Of a DNA stretch of 64,000 bases, positions 51,728 to 60,285 are shown piece by piece. Below the pieces are notes generated by a model. The model was not told the DNA's origin and ran no database searches. It saw only the letters and a program-made list of their open reading frames with translations. The stretch lies in contig NZ_JAJQMN010000017.1 of NCBI RefSeq assembly GCF_028994775.1, positions 30,521-94,520 of the forward strand. The letters run 5' to 3'. Both the position numbers and the translations under genes were made by a program. The stretch comes from Promicromonospora iranensis. Its GTDB lineage: Bacteria; Actinomycetota; Actinomycetes; Actinomycetales; Cellulomonadaceae. Every line of letters begins with the position of its first letter. The first letter of the stretch is position 1.

Positions 51728-51770
51728 GTTGCCGTCTTGTCGCGCACCGGGTACGGCAACCCTCGTCCGG
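51728..51770 (-). promoter_or_regulatory. guanidine-III (ykkC-III) riboswitch
   Basis: On the minus strand the leader begins CCGGACGAGG, then GTTGCCGTACCCGG, and ends ACAAGACGGCAAC. These are the conserved blocks of the guanidine-III aptamer; I compare from memory with the Thermobifida fusca example, which has the same CCGGACGAGG, CCGTACCCGGT and GACAAGACGG segments. GTTGCCGT pairs with ACGGCAAC to close the helix. The aptamer ends one base before the gdx Shine-Dalgarno (GAGGGAG), so control by ribosome access is likely: guanidine turns the exporter on. Confidence 0.9.
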
Positions 51771-51880
51771 GGACCTCCTCAGGTCCTGATCCGATTTTGG
51801 CACACGGCCGGGCGGTGCGGCAGGCCGCCGCGGGGTGGTGTGGGCCACCCGTACGCGGTGGCCTGACCCTCGCACGACCG

Positions 51881-52987
51881 TCAGCCCGCCACGGGCACCC
51901 GCAGCCGGCGCACCACCGTCGCCGCCGCCTCCCGGCCCGCGCGGTTGGCGCCGACCGTCGACTGCGACGGCCCGAACCCGATGAGGTGCAGCCGTGGCTC
52001 GGCCGCGGCCTGGGTACCGGTCAGCGCGATGCCGCCCAGCTCGTTGCGGAGGTCCAGCGGGTCGAGGTGCGCCAGGTCGGCCTTGAACCCGGTGGCCCAC
52101 AGGATGACGTCCACCGGGGTGAACGTGTTGTCCGCCTCGCGCACGCCCATGGGCTCGATCGCCCGGAACATCGGCCGCCGCTCCAGGGCGCCGCGGGCCT
52201 TCGCCGCGAGCGCGTACGGCGTCCAGATCAGCCCCGTGTACGAGACGACGCTCCCGGTCGGCCGGCCCGCCGCGACGTCGGACATGACCTTGGTGATGGT
52301 CTCGCGGCCCGCCGTCTCGGGTTGGAACCCGTCCTCGCGGAAGACGGGCTCCCGGCGCGTGTACCAGCGAGTGGTCGCCACGCGGGAGATCTCCTCCAGG
52401 AGCTGGATCGCGGAGATGCCGCCGCCGACGATCGCCACGCGTCTGCCCGCGAAGTCCTCGGCCCGGACGTAGTCGCGGGTGTGGAGCTGGCGGCCGACGA
52501 ACGTCTCCTGCCCCGGGTAGCGCGGCAGCACGGGGTTGGTCCAGGTCCCGGTCGCGTTGATGACGGCGCGCGTGGTCCAGGTGCCACGGTCGCTCGTCAC
52601 GACGAGGTCGCCGTCCGGGTCGTCGTCGGCGCGGCGCACCGCCACCACGTGGACCGGGCGCAGGACCGGGAGCGCGAACTCCCGCTCGTAGCCGGCGAAG
52701 TACCGCGGGACCGCGGCGCGGCTCGGCTCCGTCGTGTCGACGGCGGGCTGGGCCAGGCCCGGCAGGTCGAAGATGCCGTTGACCGTCGCCATCCGCAGCG
52801 ACTCCCAGCGGTGCTGCCAGGCACCGCCGGGCGCGGGGTTCGCGTCCAGGACGACGAAGGTGCGCTCGGCGTCCGGCTGCTCGACCGCGCTGACGAATCC
52901 CCGGTGCCGCAGGTGGTACGCCGCCGAGAGGCCGGCCTGCCCGCCGCCGATCACCACCGCCGTCGCCCGGCGCAGTTCCTCGCTCAC
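51881..52987 (-). CDS. flavin-dependent monooxygenase (FMO/BVMO-like)
   Basis: The 368-residue protein has an FAD-binding motif AVVIGGGQAGLSAAYHL, a second dinucleotide motif VAIVGGGISAIQLLEE for NADPH, and between them FVGRQLHTRDY, close to the FMO/BVMO fingerprint FxGxxxHxxxW/Y. WATGFK near the C-terminus is also conserved. The substrate is unknown. GTG at 52987 is chosen because the upstream residues are not family-like. It is 43 bp downstream of a TetR gene on the same strand. Confidence 0.85.
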   Translation of the reverse strand: MSEELRRATAVVIGGGQAGLSAAYHLRHRGFVSAVEQPDAERTFVVLDANPAPGGAWQHRWESLRMATVNGIFDLPGLAQPAVDTTEPSRAAVPRYFAGYEREFALPVLRPVHVVAVRRADDDPDGDLVVTSDRGTWTTRAVINATGTWTNPVLPRYPGQETFVGRQLHTRDYVRAEDFAGRRVAIVGGGISAIQLLEEISRVATTRWYTRREPVFREDGFQPETAGRETITKVMSDVAAGRPTGSVVSYTGLIWTPYALAAKARGALERRPMFRAIEPMGVREADNTFTPVDVILWATGFKADLAHLDPLDLRNELGGIALTGTQAAAEPRLHLIGFGPSQSTVGANRAGREAAATVVRRLRVPVAG

Positions 52988-53030
52988 ACCCGGGTCAACA
53001 CGTCGGGTGCACGGATGTTCCCGCACCCGC

Positions 53031-53576
53031 TCAGCCCGCGGCTGTGATCCGCCGCACCGCCTCCGTCACCGTCTCGGGCCGCGGGGCCTCGGTGTCCAGG
53101 GCGCGGTGGATCGTCAGCCCCTCGATCAGGGCGTCCAGCATCCTGGCGGTGACCGGGTCGAAGTGTCGTTCGAGCGCCGCGCGGGACCGCGCCATCCACG
53201 CGTTGGTCAGCTCCCGGTAGGCGGGCTCACGGGCCGCGAGCGTGTACAGCTCGTGGGTCAGCACGAGGTCCCGGTGGGTGCCGAACACGTCCCGCGTGAT
53301 GATCTCGACCACGGCGGCGCGCGCCGTCGTGAGGTCGGTGGCCTCGCTCATCCGCTGCTCGAACCCGTCGCTGACGCCCCGCGAGAACCGGCCGAAGGCC
53401 TCCCGCAGCAGCTCGTCCATGCCGGTGAAGTGGTAGGTCATCGACCCGAGCGGCACGTCCGCCGCGGCCGCCACCTTGCGGTGGGACACCCCCGCCACCC
53501 CCACCTCCGCGATGAGGTCGAGGCACACGTCGATGATGCGGCTCCTGCGGTCGGGGTCGTGCCGCCGTACGGTCAT
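53031..53576 (-). CDS. TetR-family regulator
   Basis: The 181-residue protein has an N-terminal TetR helix-turn-helix (RSRIIDVCLDLIAEVGVAGV, SHRKVAAAADVPLGSMTYHF) and a helical effector domain. By position it may control the monooxygenase downstream or the acetyltransferase/MFS genes upstream. ATG at 53576 lies 13 bp after the acetyltransferase stop, so the three minus-strand genes could form one transcript. Confidence 0.9.
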   Translation of the reverse strand: MTVRRHDPDRRSRIIDVCLDLIAEVGVAGVSHRKVAAAADVPLGSMTYHFTGMDELLREAFGRFSRGVSDGFEQRMSEATDLTTARAAVVEIITRDVFGTHRDLVLTHELYTLAAREPAYRELTNAWMARSRAALERHFDPVTARMLDALIEGLTIHRALDTEAPRPETVTEAVRRITAAG

Positions 53577-53589
53577 CCGCCGCCTCCCG

Positions 53590-54171
53590 TCAGATCTCGC
53601 GGACCACGCGGGCGGGGTTCCCGACGGCGACGACGTTCGCCGGCAGGTCCTTGGTGACCACCGCGCCGGCTCCCACCACCGTGTTGTCCCCGATCGTCAC
53701 CCCCGGGCACACGACGACGCCCCCACCGAGCCAGACGTTGTCGCCCAGCACGATCGGCAGCGCCGCCTCCAGCTTGTCCCGGCGCGGCTCCGGCTCGACC
53801 GGATGGGTCGGCGTCAGGAGCTGGACCCCCGGGCCGAGCTGGCAGTCCGCGCCGATGGTGATCGGCGCGACGTCGAGCGCCGTCAGGTTGTAGTTGACGA
53901 ACGTGCGCGGGCCGATGTGGATGTTCTCGCCGTAGTCGACGAACAGCGGCGGCTTGACGTACGCGTCCTCCCCCAGCGTCCCGAGGAGGTCCGCCAGCAG
54001 CGACCGGGCACCGGCGTCGTCCGCGACCGAGGCGCGGTGGTAGGCGTCGGCGAGCCGCAGGGCGCGCTGCGCGAGCCGCGCGTTCTCCGGGTCGTCCGCG
54101 ATGTACAGGTCGCCGGCGAGCATGCGCTCGCGGTTGGTCCGGGAGTCTCCGGCGAAGTAGTCCTGAGTCAT
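53590..54171 (-). CDS. left-handed beta-helix sugar O-acetyltransferase (maltose acetyltransferase-like)
   Basis: The 193-residue protein has an N-terminal helical cap (MTQDYFAGDSRTNRERMLAG) and hexapeptide repeats that form a left-handed beta-helix. The catalytic His is in LLTPTHPVEPEPR, and GDNVWLGGGVVVCPGVTIGD with a final VGNPARVVREI is typical of Maa/LacA. It acetylates sugars with acetyl-CoA. Divergent from the MFS gene at 54230. Confidence 0.93.
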   Translation of the reverse strand: MTQDYFAGDSRTNRERMLAGDLYIADDPENARLAQRALRLADAYHRASVADDAGARSLLADLLGTLGEDAYVKPPLFVDYGENIHIGPRTFVNYNLTALDVAPITIGADCQLGPGVQLLTPTHPVEPEPRRDKLEAALPIVLGDNVWLGGGVVVCPGVTIGDNTVVGAGAVVTKDLPANVVAVGNPARVVREI

Positions 54172-54194
54172 GCGGTCACCCTAGCGGGCGATGT

Positions 54195-54206
54195 GTACGA
54201 GCGTAC
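54195..54206. promoter_or_regulatory. GTACG-AG-CGTAC dyad in divergent promoter
   Basis: A perfect 5-2-5 inverted repeat lies in the 58-bp gap between the acetyltransferase and MFS starts. It could be the operator of the TetR protein encoded at 53031-53576. The assignment rests only on position and symmetry. Confidence 0.35.
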
Positions 54207-54229
54207 GCAGAGTGGGTAGGGTCGTGCCC

Positions 54230-55444
54230 ATGCCTCTTGTCCCGGGTTCCGGCCCGCAGCCCGCCGACCGGCGCGCCCGCGCCGCCGTCGCCGCCATGTT
54301 CCTGACCAACGGCGCCCTGTTCGCGAACCTGGTCCCGCGCTACCCGGAGATCAAGGCCGCACTCGGCCTCGACAACGCGACCTACGGCCTGGCTGTCGCG
54401 GCCTTCCCGGCCGGGGCGATCATCGCGGGCCTCGGCGCCGGCTTCATGGTCCGCAAGCTCGGGTCCGCGCAGGCAGCGGTCGCGGGAACCATCCTCACCG
54501 GCCTGGGCGTGCTGGCCGCCGGGCTCTCCCCCTCGTTCGGTCTCCTGATCCTCGCCCTGCTGCTGGGCGGCGCGATGGACGCCGTCACGGACGTGGCGCA
54601 GAACGCCCACGGCCTGCGCGTGCAGCGCCGCTACGGACGGTCGATCATCAACGGCTTCCACGCGGTGTGGTCCGTCGGCGCCGTGCTGGGTGGGTCCATG
54701 GCGGCCGGGGCGATCGCGATCGGGCTGCCGCTCGGCGTGCACCTCGGCATCTCCACGGCGATCTTCGCGACGGTGGCGCTGGTGGCGCTGCGGTTCCGTC
54801 TTCCCGGCAAGGACGGCGACGCCGACGACGCGGCGGCGGGCTCGAGGCCGGACAGCAGGCTGCGTGGCGCCGCGGCCAGCCCGCGCACGCTGCTGATCCT
54901 CGCGGCGCTCGTGCTGATCGCGATCGGCGGCACCCTCGCGGAGGACGCCGGCAGCTCCTGGGCGGCCCTGTACCTGTCCGGCACGCTCGGCGCCCCCGCC
55001 GCGCTGGCCGCCACCGGGTTCGTCGCGCTCGTCGGGACCCAGTTCGTCGGACGGCTGCTCGGCGACCGCATGGTCGACCGGTTCGGGCAGCGGATGGTCG
55101 CCCGTGGGGGCGGCGTCGTCATCGCGCTCGGCATGGGGCTGGCCCTGGCCTTCCCGAGCGTGCCCGGCACGATCATCGGCTTCGCCGCGGTCGGCCTGGG
55201 CAGCGCGACGCTGGTGCCCGCCGCCATGCACGAGGCGGACGAGCTTCCGGGCCTGCGCGCCGGCACCGGCCTGACCATCGTGTCGTGGCTGATGCGGCTG
55301 GGCTTCCTCGCATCCCCGCCGCTGGTCGGCCTGGTCGCCGACGCCGTCGGCCTGCGCTACGGCCTGTTGGTGGTGCCGCTGGCCGGCCTGCTGGTGGTCC
55401 TGCTGGCCGGGGTGCTCCACGGCAGGAACACCACCCGCCGCTGA
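54230..55444 (+). CDS. MFS transporter
   Basis: The 404-residue protein has about twelve helices. The loop 2-3 region (FMVRKLGSAQAAVAG) and loop 8-9 (RLLGDRMVDRFGQRMVARGG) carry MFS A-motif-like residues. It resembles the FucP/YbjJ-like group of drug or sugar transporters; the substrate is unknown. I start at ATG 54230 (MPLVPGSG), 39 bases into the open frame, because the first part overlaps the promoter dyad. The 3' end converges on the DUF6098 gene. Confidence 0.88.
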   Translation: MPLVPGSGPQPADRRARAAVAAMFLTNGALFANLVPRYPEIKAALGLDNATYGLAVAAFPAGAIIAGLGAGFMVRKLGSAQAAVAGTILTGLGVLAAGLSPSFGLLILALLLGGAMDAVTDVAQNAHGLRVQRRYGRSIINGFHAVWSVGAVLGGSMAAGAIAIGLPLGVHLGISTAIFATVALVALRFRLPGKDGDADDAAAGSRPDSRLRGAAASPRTLLILAALVLIAIGGTLAEDAGSSWAALYLSGTLGAPAALAATGFVALVGTQFVGRLLGDRMVDRFGQRMVARGGGVVIALGMGLALAFPSVPGTIIGFAAVGLGSATLVPAAMHEADELPGLRAGTGLTIVSWLMRLGFLASPPLVGLVADAVGLRYGLLVVPLAGLLVVLLAGVLHGRNTTRR

Positions 55445-55463
55445 AGGGCCGGCGAGGAGTCCG

Positions 55464-55895
55464 TCACCGCCCGTCGGCCCCCGGGTGAAAGACGCGCGCG
55501 TACAGCCGCGCCGCCTCGTCCACCACCGACCGGTCGATCGAGGCGACGGCGGTGGTCGCGACCAGGAGCGGCTCGCAGTCCGGCCCGCGCCCCGCGATCT
55601 CGCCGGTCAGCGCCCACGGGTAGCGGTCGGGCGCCAGCAGGTGGGCGTACTGGCACAGCTGCCGCGCGAGCCAGTGCTCGACCTCCCGGTCCCACCACGG
55701 CTCCGGCGTCAGCGGGTTCACGCTCAGACCGGGCAGCAGACACCCGCTCTCGTGGTCCCGGCTCACGGTGGCGGCGTCAGCCACCGGGCCCCCACTGAAC
55801 CGCACGTAGAGCGGCGAGACCGCCTCGACGAGCTCCCGCACCTCCGCGAGCGAACGCAGGTGCGGCACGCCGGGCAGCATCCCGAGCTCCTCCAT
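55464..55895 (-). CDS. DUF6098-like protein
   Basis: The 143-residue soluble protein begins with HLRSLAEVRELVEAVSPLYVRF and continues with DHESGCLLPGLSVNPLTPEP and WWDREVEHWLARQLCQY. I recognise the pattern as DUF6098, a small family seen beside cytochrome P450 genes; its role is unknown. It lies 35 bp downstream of the P450 gene and is probably co-transcribed. Cys-rich features are limited to two or three residues, so a metal or redox role is not evident. Confidence 0.7.
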   Translation of the reverse strand: MEELGMLPGVPHLRSLAEVRELVEAVSPLYVRFSGGPVADAATVSRDHESGCLLPGLSVNPLTPEPWWDREVEHWLARQLCQYAHLLAPDRYPWALTGEIAGRGPDCEPLLVATTAVASIDRSVVDEAARLYARVFHPGADGR

Positions 55896-55930
55896 CGAGC
55901 GAGCCTCCTCTCTCCGCCTCTCCGGCGGGG

Positions 55931-57244
55931 TCAGCGACTGCCGGCGACCCGGAAGCGCAAGCCCAGGTGGTCCACCGTGGCGGGCAGCGGGTCACGGGCC
56001 AGGTAGCGGCCGCGGGCCACCCGCAGATCGTGGCCGGCCAGCCGCGTGAGCATGTGGGACGCGACCAGCAGCACGAGGTTGCGTCCCGGGCACGCGGCCG
56101 GACCACCACTGAACGGGACCAACCCCCAGTCGGCGTTGTTGCGGCCGTCCAGCCACGCCTCCGGAAGGAACGCGTCGGCGTGCTCCAGCCGGTCCGGGTC
56201 ACGGTGGAAGAAAGAACTCACCACAGCGAAACCCGTATGGGCGGGCAGGGTGCGCTCACCCCAGTCGGTCGGGCCCGTCGAGTCACGCAGCACGGCGAAC
56301 GTCGTCGGCCACAGGCGCAGCGACTCCAGCACGCACGCCCGCGCGTAGGGCAGGAGCGCCGGACCCTGCCCGGCCGGCTCCGCCTCGGCGAGCAGGCGCT
56401 CGCGGACCGCCGGACGGGCGGCGACGATCGCGAGCGCCCGGAGGGTCGCCGCACCCGCGGCGTCGAACGCGAAGAGCCAGTGCGGCACCTGGCCCACCGC
56501 GGTGGCGGGTCCGCACTGGTGGGCGACGGCGGCGAGGCAGCCGGGCTCAGGGTTCAAGAGGTAGGACGCGATACGGCCCTCGAGCTCCTCGCGAACATCC
56601 GGTCGGGCCGGGTGCAGCCACGACCAGTTCGCGTCGCCCCGCAGTGTGTTGAGCAGTGCCACGAGCTCGCGGTCCCCGCGCGCCCTCGACCCGAGGACGA
56701 CCTCCAGGACGGTGCCCCACCATGCGTCGGTGAAGGTCTCGGCGTCGAACCGCCCGCTCGCGCCCAGCTCTCGGCTCAGGTCGGCCGCGCCGCGCTGCAC
56801 GGCGTCGACGACGGCCGCCCCGTCGTCGTGCACCGGCTGGTCGGTCTGCAGCACCTTCTCGTTGAACGGCCGGCGGTGCCACCGTTCGGCGGTCGAGGAG
56901 ATCAGCACGCCCTCGGGCTGGAAGTGCGCGAGGGCGGCGCGCTTCTCCTTGGTCGCGGGGGTGAACGGCTCGGGCGAGCCCTCGAGCAGGCGACGCACGT
57001 CGTCGGGCTCGACCACGACGACGAGGCGGCGCGTGCCGAGGCGTACGACGAGCGGCGCCCCGCCGTGGCGCGCACGCAGGTCGGCCAGGACGGCACGTGC
57101 GGTGCGGTCGGTCTGGTGGCGTTCGGCCCAGGCGGTCATCCGCGGGCGGCGGACGATCGCTCCCTGGGCCACCAGGGGGGCGAGCACCTTCCCCAGGACG
57201 CGCACGTTCTCGGCGGGGGTCAGGTCGACGGGCGTGGGGCTCAT
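55931..57244 (-). CDS. cytochrome P450
   Basis: The 437-residue protein has the heme signature FSGGPAACPGRNLVLL (proximal Cys near residue 394), the K-helix ESLRLWPT and the I-helix AFDAAGAATLRAL. In the I-helix the usual acid of AGx(D/E)T is Ala, which can alter proton delivery. No membrane anchor or ferredoxin gene is visible nearby. The substrate is unknown. It precedes the DUF6098 gene and is separated from the upstream CBS gene by a hairpin terminator. Confidence 0.92.
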   Translation of the reverse strand: MSPTPVDLTPAENVRVLGKVLAPLVAQGAIVRRPRMTAWAERHQTDRTARAVLADLRARHGGAPLVVRLGTRRLVVVVEPDDVRRLLEGSPEPFTPATKEKRAALAHFQPEGVLISSTAERWHRRPFNEKVLQTDQPVHDDGAAVVDAVQRGAADLSRELGASGRFDAETFTDAWWGTVLEVVLGSRARGDRELVALLNTLRGDANWSWLHPARPDVREELEGRIASYLLNPEPGCLAAVAHQCGPATAVGQVPHWLFAFDAAGAATLRALAIVAARPAVRERLLAEAEPAGQGPALLPYARACVLESLRLWPTTFAVLRDSTGPTDWGERTLPAHTGFAVVSSFFHRDPDRLEHADAFLPEAWLDGRNNADWGLVPFSGGPAACPGRNLVLLVASHMLTRLAGHDLRVARGRYLARDPLPATVDHLGLRFRVAGSR

Positions 57245-57307
57245 GGCGTCTCCTCACCGGACTCGGTGCGCGGCCCGCTCCGAGGTGGTCTCACGTCAGG
57301 TGGCACG

Positions 57308-57350
57308 GGCCGGGCTCGTCCGCCGAGGACGTCGACGGACGAGCCCGGCC
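57308..57350 (-). terminator. terminator after the CBS-domain gene
   Basis: A perfect 15-bp stem (57308-57322 with 57336-57350) with a 13-nt loop lies 9 bp after the CBS-protein stop on the minus strand. It insulates the P450 gene downstream. Confidence 0.7.
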
Positions 57351-57359
57351 GGCGTCCGC

Positions 57360-57776
57360 TCAGTTGTTCGGCTTCTCCTCGGAGATGTCCGCGAGCGCGG
57401 ACGAGGGGTCGCGCTCGACGGCGAGGTCACCGATGGAGACGATGCCGACGGCCACGTCACCGTCCATCACGGGAACGCGTCGGACGGCTGCTGAGCGCAT
57501 CACCTCGACGGCGGTCTCCACAGGGTCGCTGGGGCCAACGGTGACGAGCTGCTCGCTCGCGACCTGCTTGATGGTGGCGTCGAGGCCGAGCCCTTCGGCG
57601 AGACCGCGGACGACGAGGTCGCGGTCGGTGACGATCCCGACGACCTTCGACTCGGACTGGACGACCACCGCACCCACGTCCTCGGCGGCCATCGCCCGGG
57701 CGGCCACCTGGACCGAATCGGATACGTCGACGGTGGTCGGCGCTGGGGTCATGACATCGGCGACGGTTTGTACCAT
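57360..57776 (-). CDS. tandem CBS-domain protein (copy 1)
   Basis: The 138-residue protein consists of two CBS domains, starting VADVMTPAPTTVDVSDSVQV and VASEQLVTVGPSDPVETAVE, which together bind adenine nucleotides. Stand-alone CBS pairs of this hypoxic-response-protein type sense energy state without a catalytic domain. It is a close paralogue of the protein at 59740-60159; the C-termini (VGIVSIGDLAV-ERDPSSALADIS) differ at few positions. Partner unknown. Confidence 0.92.
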   Translation of the reverse strand: MVQTVADVMTPAPTTVDVSDSVQVAARAMAAEDVGAVVVQSESKVVGIVTDRDLVVRGLAEGLGLDATIKQVASEQLVTVGPSDPVETAVEVMRSAAVRRVPVMDGDVAVGIVSIGDLAVERDPSSALADISEEKPNN

Positions 57777-57895
57777 GTCGCTCTCCTCCCTCGCTAGGGC
57801 CGACGGCGGGCTGCTTCACCGACAGATCCACCATGCCTCGGTGGCGTCCCGTTCGCATCCCGCTCGCCTGCCGGACGTGCTCGCTGTCGGGCGCG

Positions 57896-58504
57896 CTAGC
57901 TGCCGGGCGGCGGTGGCACGGGGTGGGCCGCGAGCGCCGTCGCCACGGCGTGCAGGTTGTGGGCCATGAGGCGGCCGGTGCTGTGCGACCACTCGTGGCC
58001 GTGCTCGGTGTCGGGGTACTCGGCGCCGGGACCGGGGCCCTGGTTCCAGTAGGTCCAGGCCTGGCCTGGCACGGTGTAGCCGATGTCGCCCAGGGCCCCG
58101 CCGATCTCGGAGATCACGTGGTGCGCGCCGTCCTCGTTGCCGGTCACCACCACGCCGGCGACCCGGTTGTAGGCGACCGGGGTGCCGTCGTCTGCCGTCT
58201 CCGAGAGCATCGCGTCCATGCGTTCGAGCATGCGCTGGGCGATGGACGAGGGGCGGCCGAGCCAGGTGGGGGTGACGACGACGAGGATCTCGGCGTCCAG
58301 GAGGCGGTCGTGCACGCCGGGCCAGGCGTCGCCGGCGCCCATGTCGGTCTGGACTCCGGGCTTCACGTCCAGGTCGGCGAGCCGGACGTGCTCGACGGTG
58401 ACGCCGCGCTCCTGGAGGGCGTCGGCGACCACCGCGGCGAGCGCCTCGGTGTTGGACGGTTCGGGGGACGGCTTGAGGGTGCAGCTGATGAACATGGCCT
58501 TCAC
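57896..58504 (-). CDS. flavodoxin-family / NADPH-dependent FMN reductase-like protein
   Basis: The 202-residue protein has a flavodoxin-like fold: FMN phosphate loop CTLKPSPEPSNTEAL at the N-terminus, then VVVTPTWLGRPSSIAQRMLERMDA and GNEDGAHHVISEIGGALGDIGY. This is the WrbA/NAD(P)H oxidoreductase group, which reduces quinones or other acceptors through FMN. The GTG start at 58504 follows GAGGTG. It lies between the FUSC exporter and CBS copy 1 on the same strand. Confidence 0.88.
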   Translation of the reverse strand: MKAMFISCTLKPSPEPSNTEALAAVVADALQERGVTVEHVRLADLDVKPGVQTDMGAGDAWPGVHDRLLDAEILVVVTPTWLGRPSSIAQRMLERMDAMLSETADDGTPVAYNRVAGVVVTGNEDGAHHVISEIGGALGDIGYTVPGQAWTYWNQGPGPGAEYPDTEHGHEWSHSTGRLMAHNLHAVATALAAHPVPPPPGS

Positions 58505-58589
58505 GGAGACACCTCGGCAGGTCGCATCGGCAGCCACTTCTCGACCTCTCTCAACGTAACGCGGACCGTGGCTCGCGCGCCCTTCGAGA

Positions 58590-59723
58590 TCAGGCACGCA
58601 GTGCGTCGGCGCCACGGCCGAGCGCCACCGCGAGCGCGCCCGCCACGAAGTAGTCGTACTGCGACGAGTGCTGCGCCGCACGGACCGCGGCCCGGAGCTG
58701 CTGGACGGCCAGATCGAGCTGGGTGACCGAGTCCGCGGCTTCCTTGCCGGCCGCGTCGGCCGTCGTGTCGTCGCCGGTGTCCTCGGTCTCCGCGGCGCGC
58801 ACCGCGGAGGCGAAGGCACGCAGCGTGACGGCGAACTCCGGTCTCAGGTCCTTCCCGAGCGCGACGTCGTCACGGCCGTCCCGCTCCCACTCGACGAGCA
58901 GGCGCACGACCTCGTCGACCACCTCGGCCGCGGTGCTCAGCGCGCCGGCCCGCCGCATCAGGGACGCCATCCAGTACTCGTTGCGCTTGTACCGCACGCG
59001 CACGTTGGCGCGCGATGCCTCGCGCGCCTGTGCGATCGCCGCACGCGCGCTCTCGACGGTGGGGAAGAGCTGTCGGCGGCGCTCCTCCCACTCGTCCGGG
59101 TCCAGAGTCCCTTCGTCCTCCAGCCAGTTCGCCAGCACCTCGGCCTGCTCGGCGACGCCGTTCCGGAGCCGGCCGAGCGCGAGCTCGGACGGCGTGAGCG
59201 GCAGCGGCGGCAGCAGCAGGTTGATGCCGATGCCGATCGACGCGCCGACGACGATCAGGCCGGCGTAGGAGCCGATGTAGTCGAACCCGTCACCGCTGCC
59301 GAGGATGAGCACGAAGATGGCCGACATGACCGTCCAGCTACCCATGTCGCCGAAGATCCGCCAAGCGACGCACAGGATGGCGATGCCCACCACCAGCGCC
59401 AGCTCGAGCAGGCCGGGCAGGGGCAGCAGGCCGACGGTGCGGGCGATGACTGCGCCCACCAGCACCGCCGCGACGGACTGGAGGGAGTCGCGGACCGAGC
59501 GCACCACAGTGCTCGTCGTGGCGAGCACGGCGCCCAGCGGTGCGTAGTACGGGTACTCCGAGAACGGCGCGGGTGCGATGAGCGCCACGAACCAGGCCAG
59601 GCTCGCCGCCAGCGCGCCCTTGACAGCGAGCGACCAGCGCGGATGCCTCAGCCAGGCGCGGTGGGCCGCCGAGAGAAGTCCGGCCGGCCGCGCGAGGCGC
59701 ACCGGAATCCGGGGAGCGACCAT
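58590..59723 (-). CDS. FUSC/aromatic acid exporter-like membrane protein
   Basis: The 377-residue protein has about six N-terminal helices (SLAVKGALAASLAWFVALIA, PYYAPLGAVLATTSTVVRS) with the FUSC motif, and a long soluble helical C-terminus (about 185-377). That is half of the classical AaeB-type exporter and probably acts as a dimer. Substrates are unknown. ATG at 59723 is 16 bp after the CBS copy 2 stop, so the two are co-transcribed and the CBS protein may gate it (inference). Confidence 0.85.
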   Translation of the reverse strand: MVAPRIPVRLARPAGLLSAAHRAWLRHPRWSLAVKGALAASLAWFVALIAPAPFSEYPYYAPLGAVLATTSTVVRSVRDSLQSVAAVLVGAVIARTVGLLPLPGLLELALVVGIAILCVAWRIFGDMGSWTVMSAIFVLILGSGDGFDYIGSYAGLIVVGASIGIGINLLLPPLPLTPSELALGRLRNGVAEQAEVLANWLEDEGTLDPDEWEERRRQLFPTVESARAAIAQAREASRANVRVRYKRNEYWMASLMRRAGALSTAAEVVDEVVRLLVEWERDGRDDVALGKDLRPEFAVTLRAFASAVRAAETEDTGDDTTADAAGKEAADSVTQLDLAVQQLRAAVRAAQHSSQYDYFVAGALAVALGRGADALRA

Positions 59724-59739
59724 GTCGCGGCCTACGCCC

Positions 59740-60159
59740 TCAGCCGTTCGGCTCCGCCTCGGAGATGTCGGCCAGCGCCGAGGTGGGATCGCGCAGGACG
59801 GCGAGGTCGCCGATCGAGACGATGCCGACCGGCACGTCGCCCTCCATCACCGGGATGCGGCGGACGGCGGCGACGCGCATCAGCTCGACGGCCGTCTCCA
59901 CGGGGACGCCGGGGCCGATCGAGAGCAGCTCCTCGCTCGCCACCTCGCCCACCATGGCCTCGAGGCCGAGCCCTTCCGCGAGGCCGCGCACCACGAGGTC
60001 CCGGTCGGTGACGATGCCGACGGTGGTGGGACCGGCCTGCACGACCAGCGCCCCCACATCCTGCGTGGCCATCGTCCGGGCGGCGGTCTCGAGTGTCTCG
60101 GACATGCCGATCGTGGTGGGTGCTGGGGTCATGACGTCCGCAACTGTCTGCTGGGCCAT
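59740..60159 (-). CDS. tandem CBS-domain protein (copy 2)
   Basis: The 139-residue protein has two CBS domains (VADVMTPAPTTIGMSETLET; VASEELLSIGPGVPVETAVE) and is about 70-75% identical by eye to the protein at 57360-57776. The duplication brackets the FUSC and flavodoxin genes. It sits 16 bp upstream of the FUSC exporter gene. Adenine-nucleotide sensing is inferred from the family. Confidence 0.92.
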   Translation of the reverse strand: MAQQTVADVMTPAPTTIGMSETLETAARTMATQDVGALVVQAGPTTVGIVTDRDLVVRGLAEGLGLEAMVGEVASEELLSIGPGVPVETAVELMRVAAVRRIPVMEGDVPVGIVSIGDLAVLRDPTSALADISEAEPNG

Positions 60160-60285
60160 GTCTCGCTCCTTCCCTCGGTACGACTTCCCTGCGTGGGGGC
60201 CGACGGCGGGGTGTCCCGCGCTCCCACCGTGCCGCGCCGGGATGCCGCTCGCATCCTGTCCGCTTTGAGGGGGTGCTGGTGCGGC

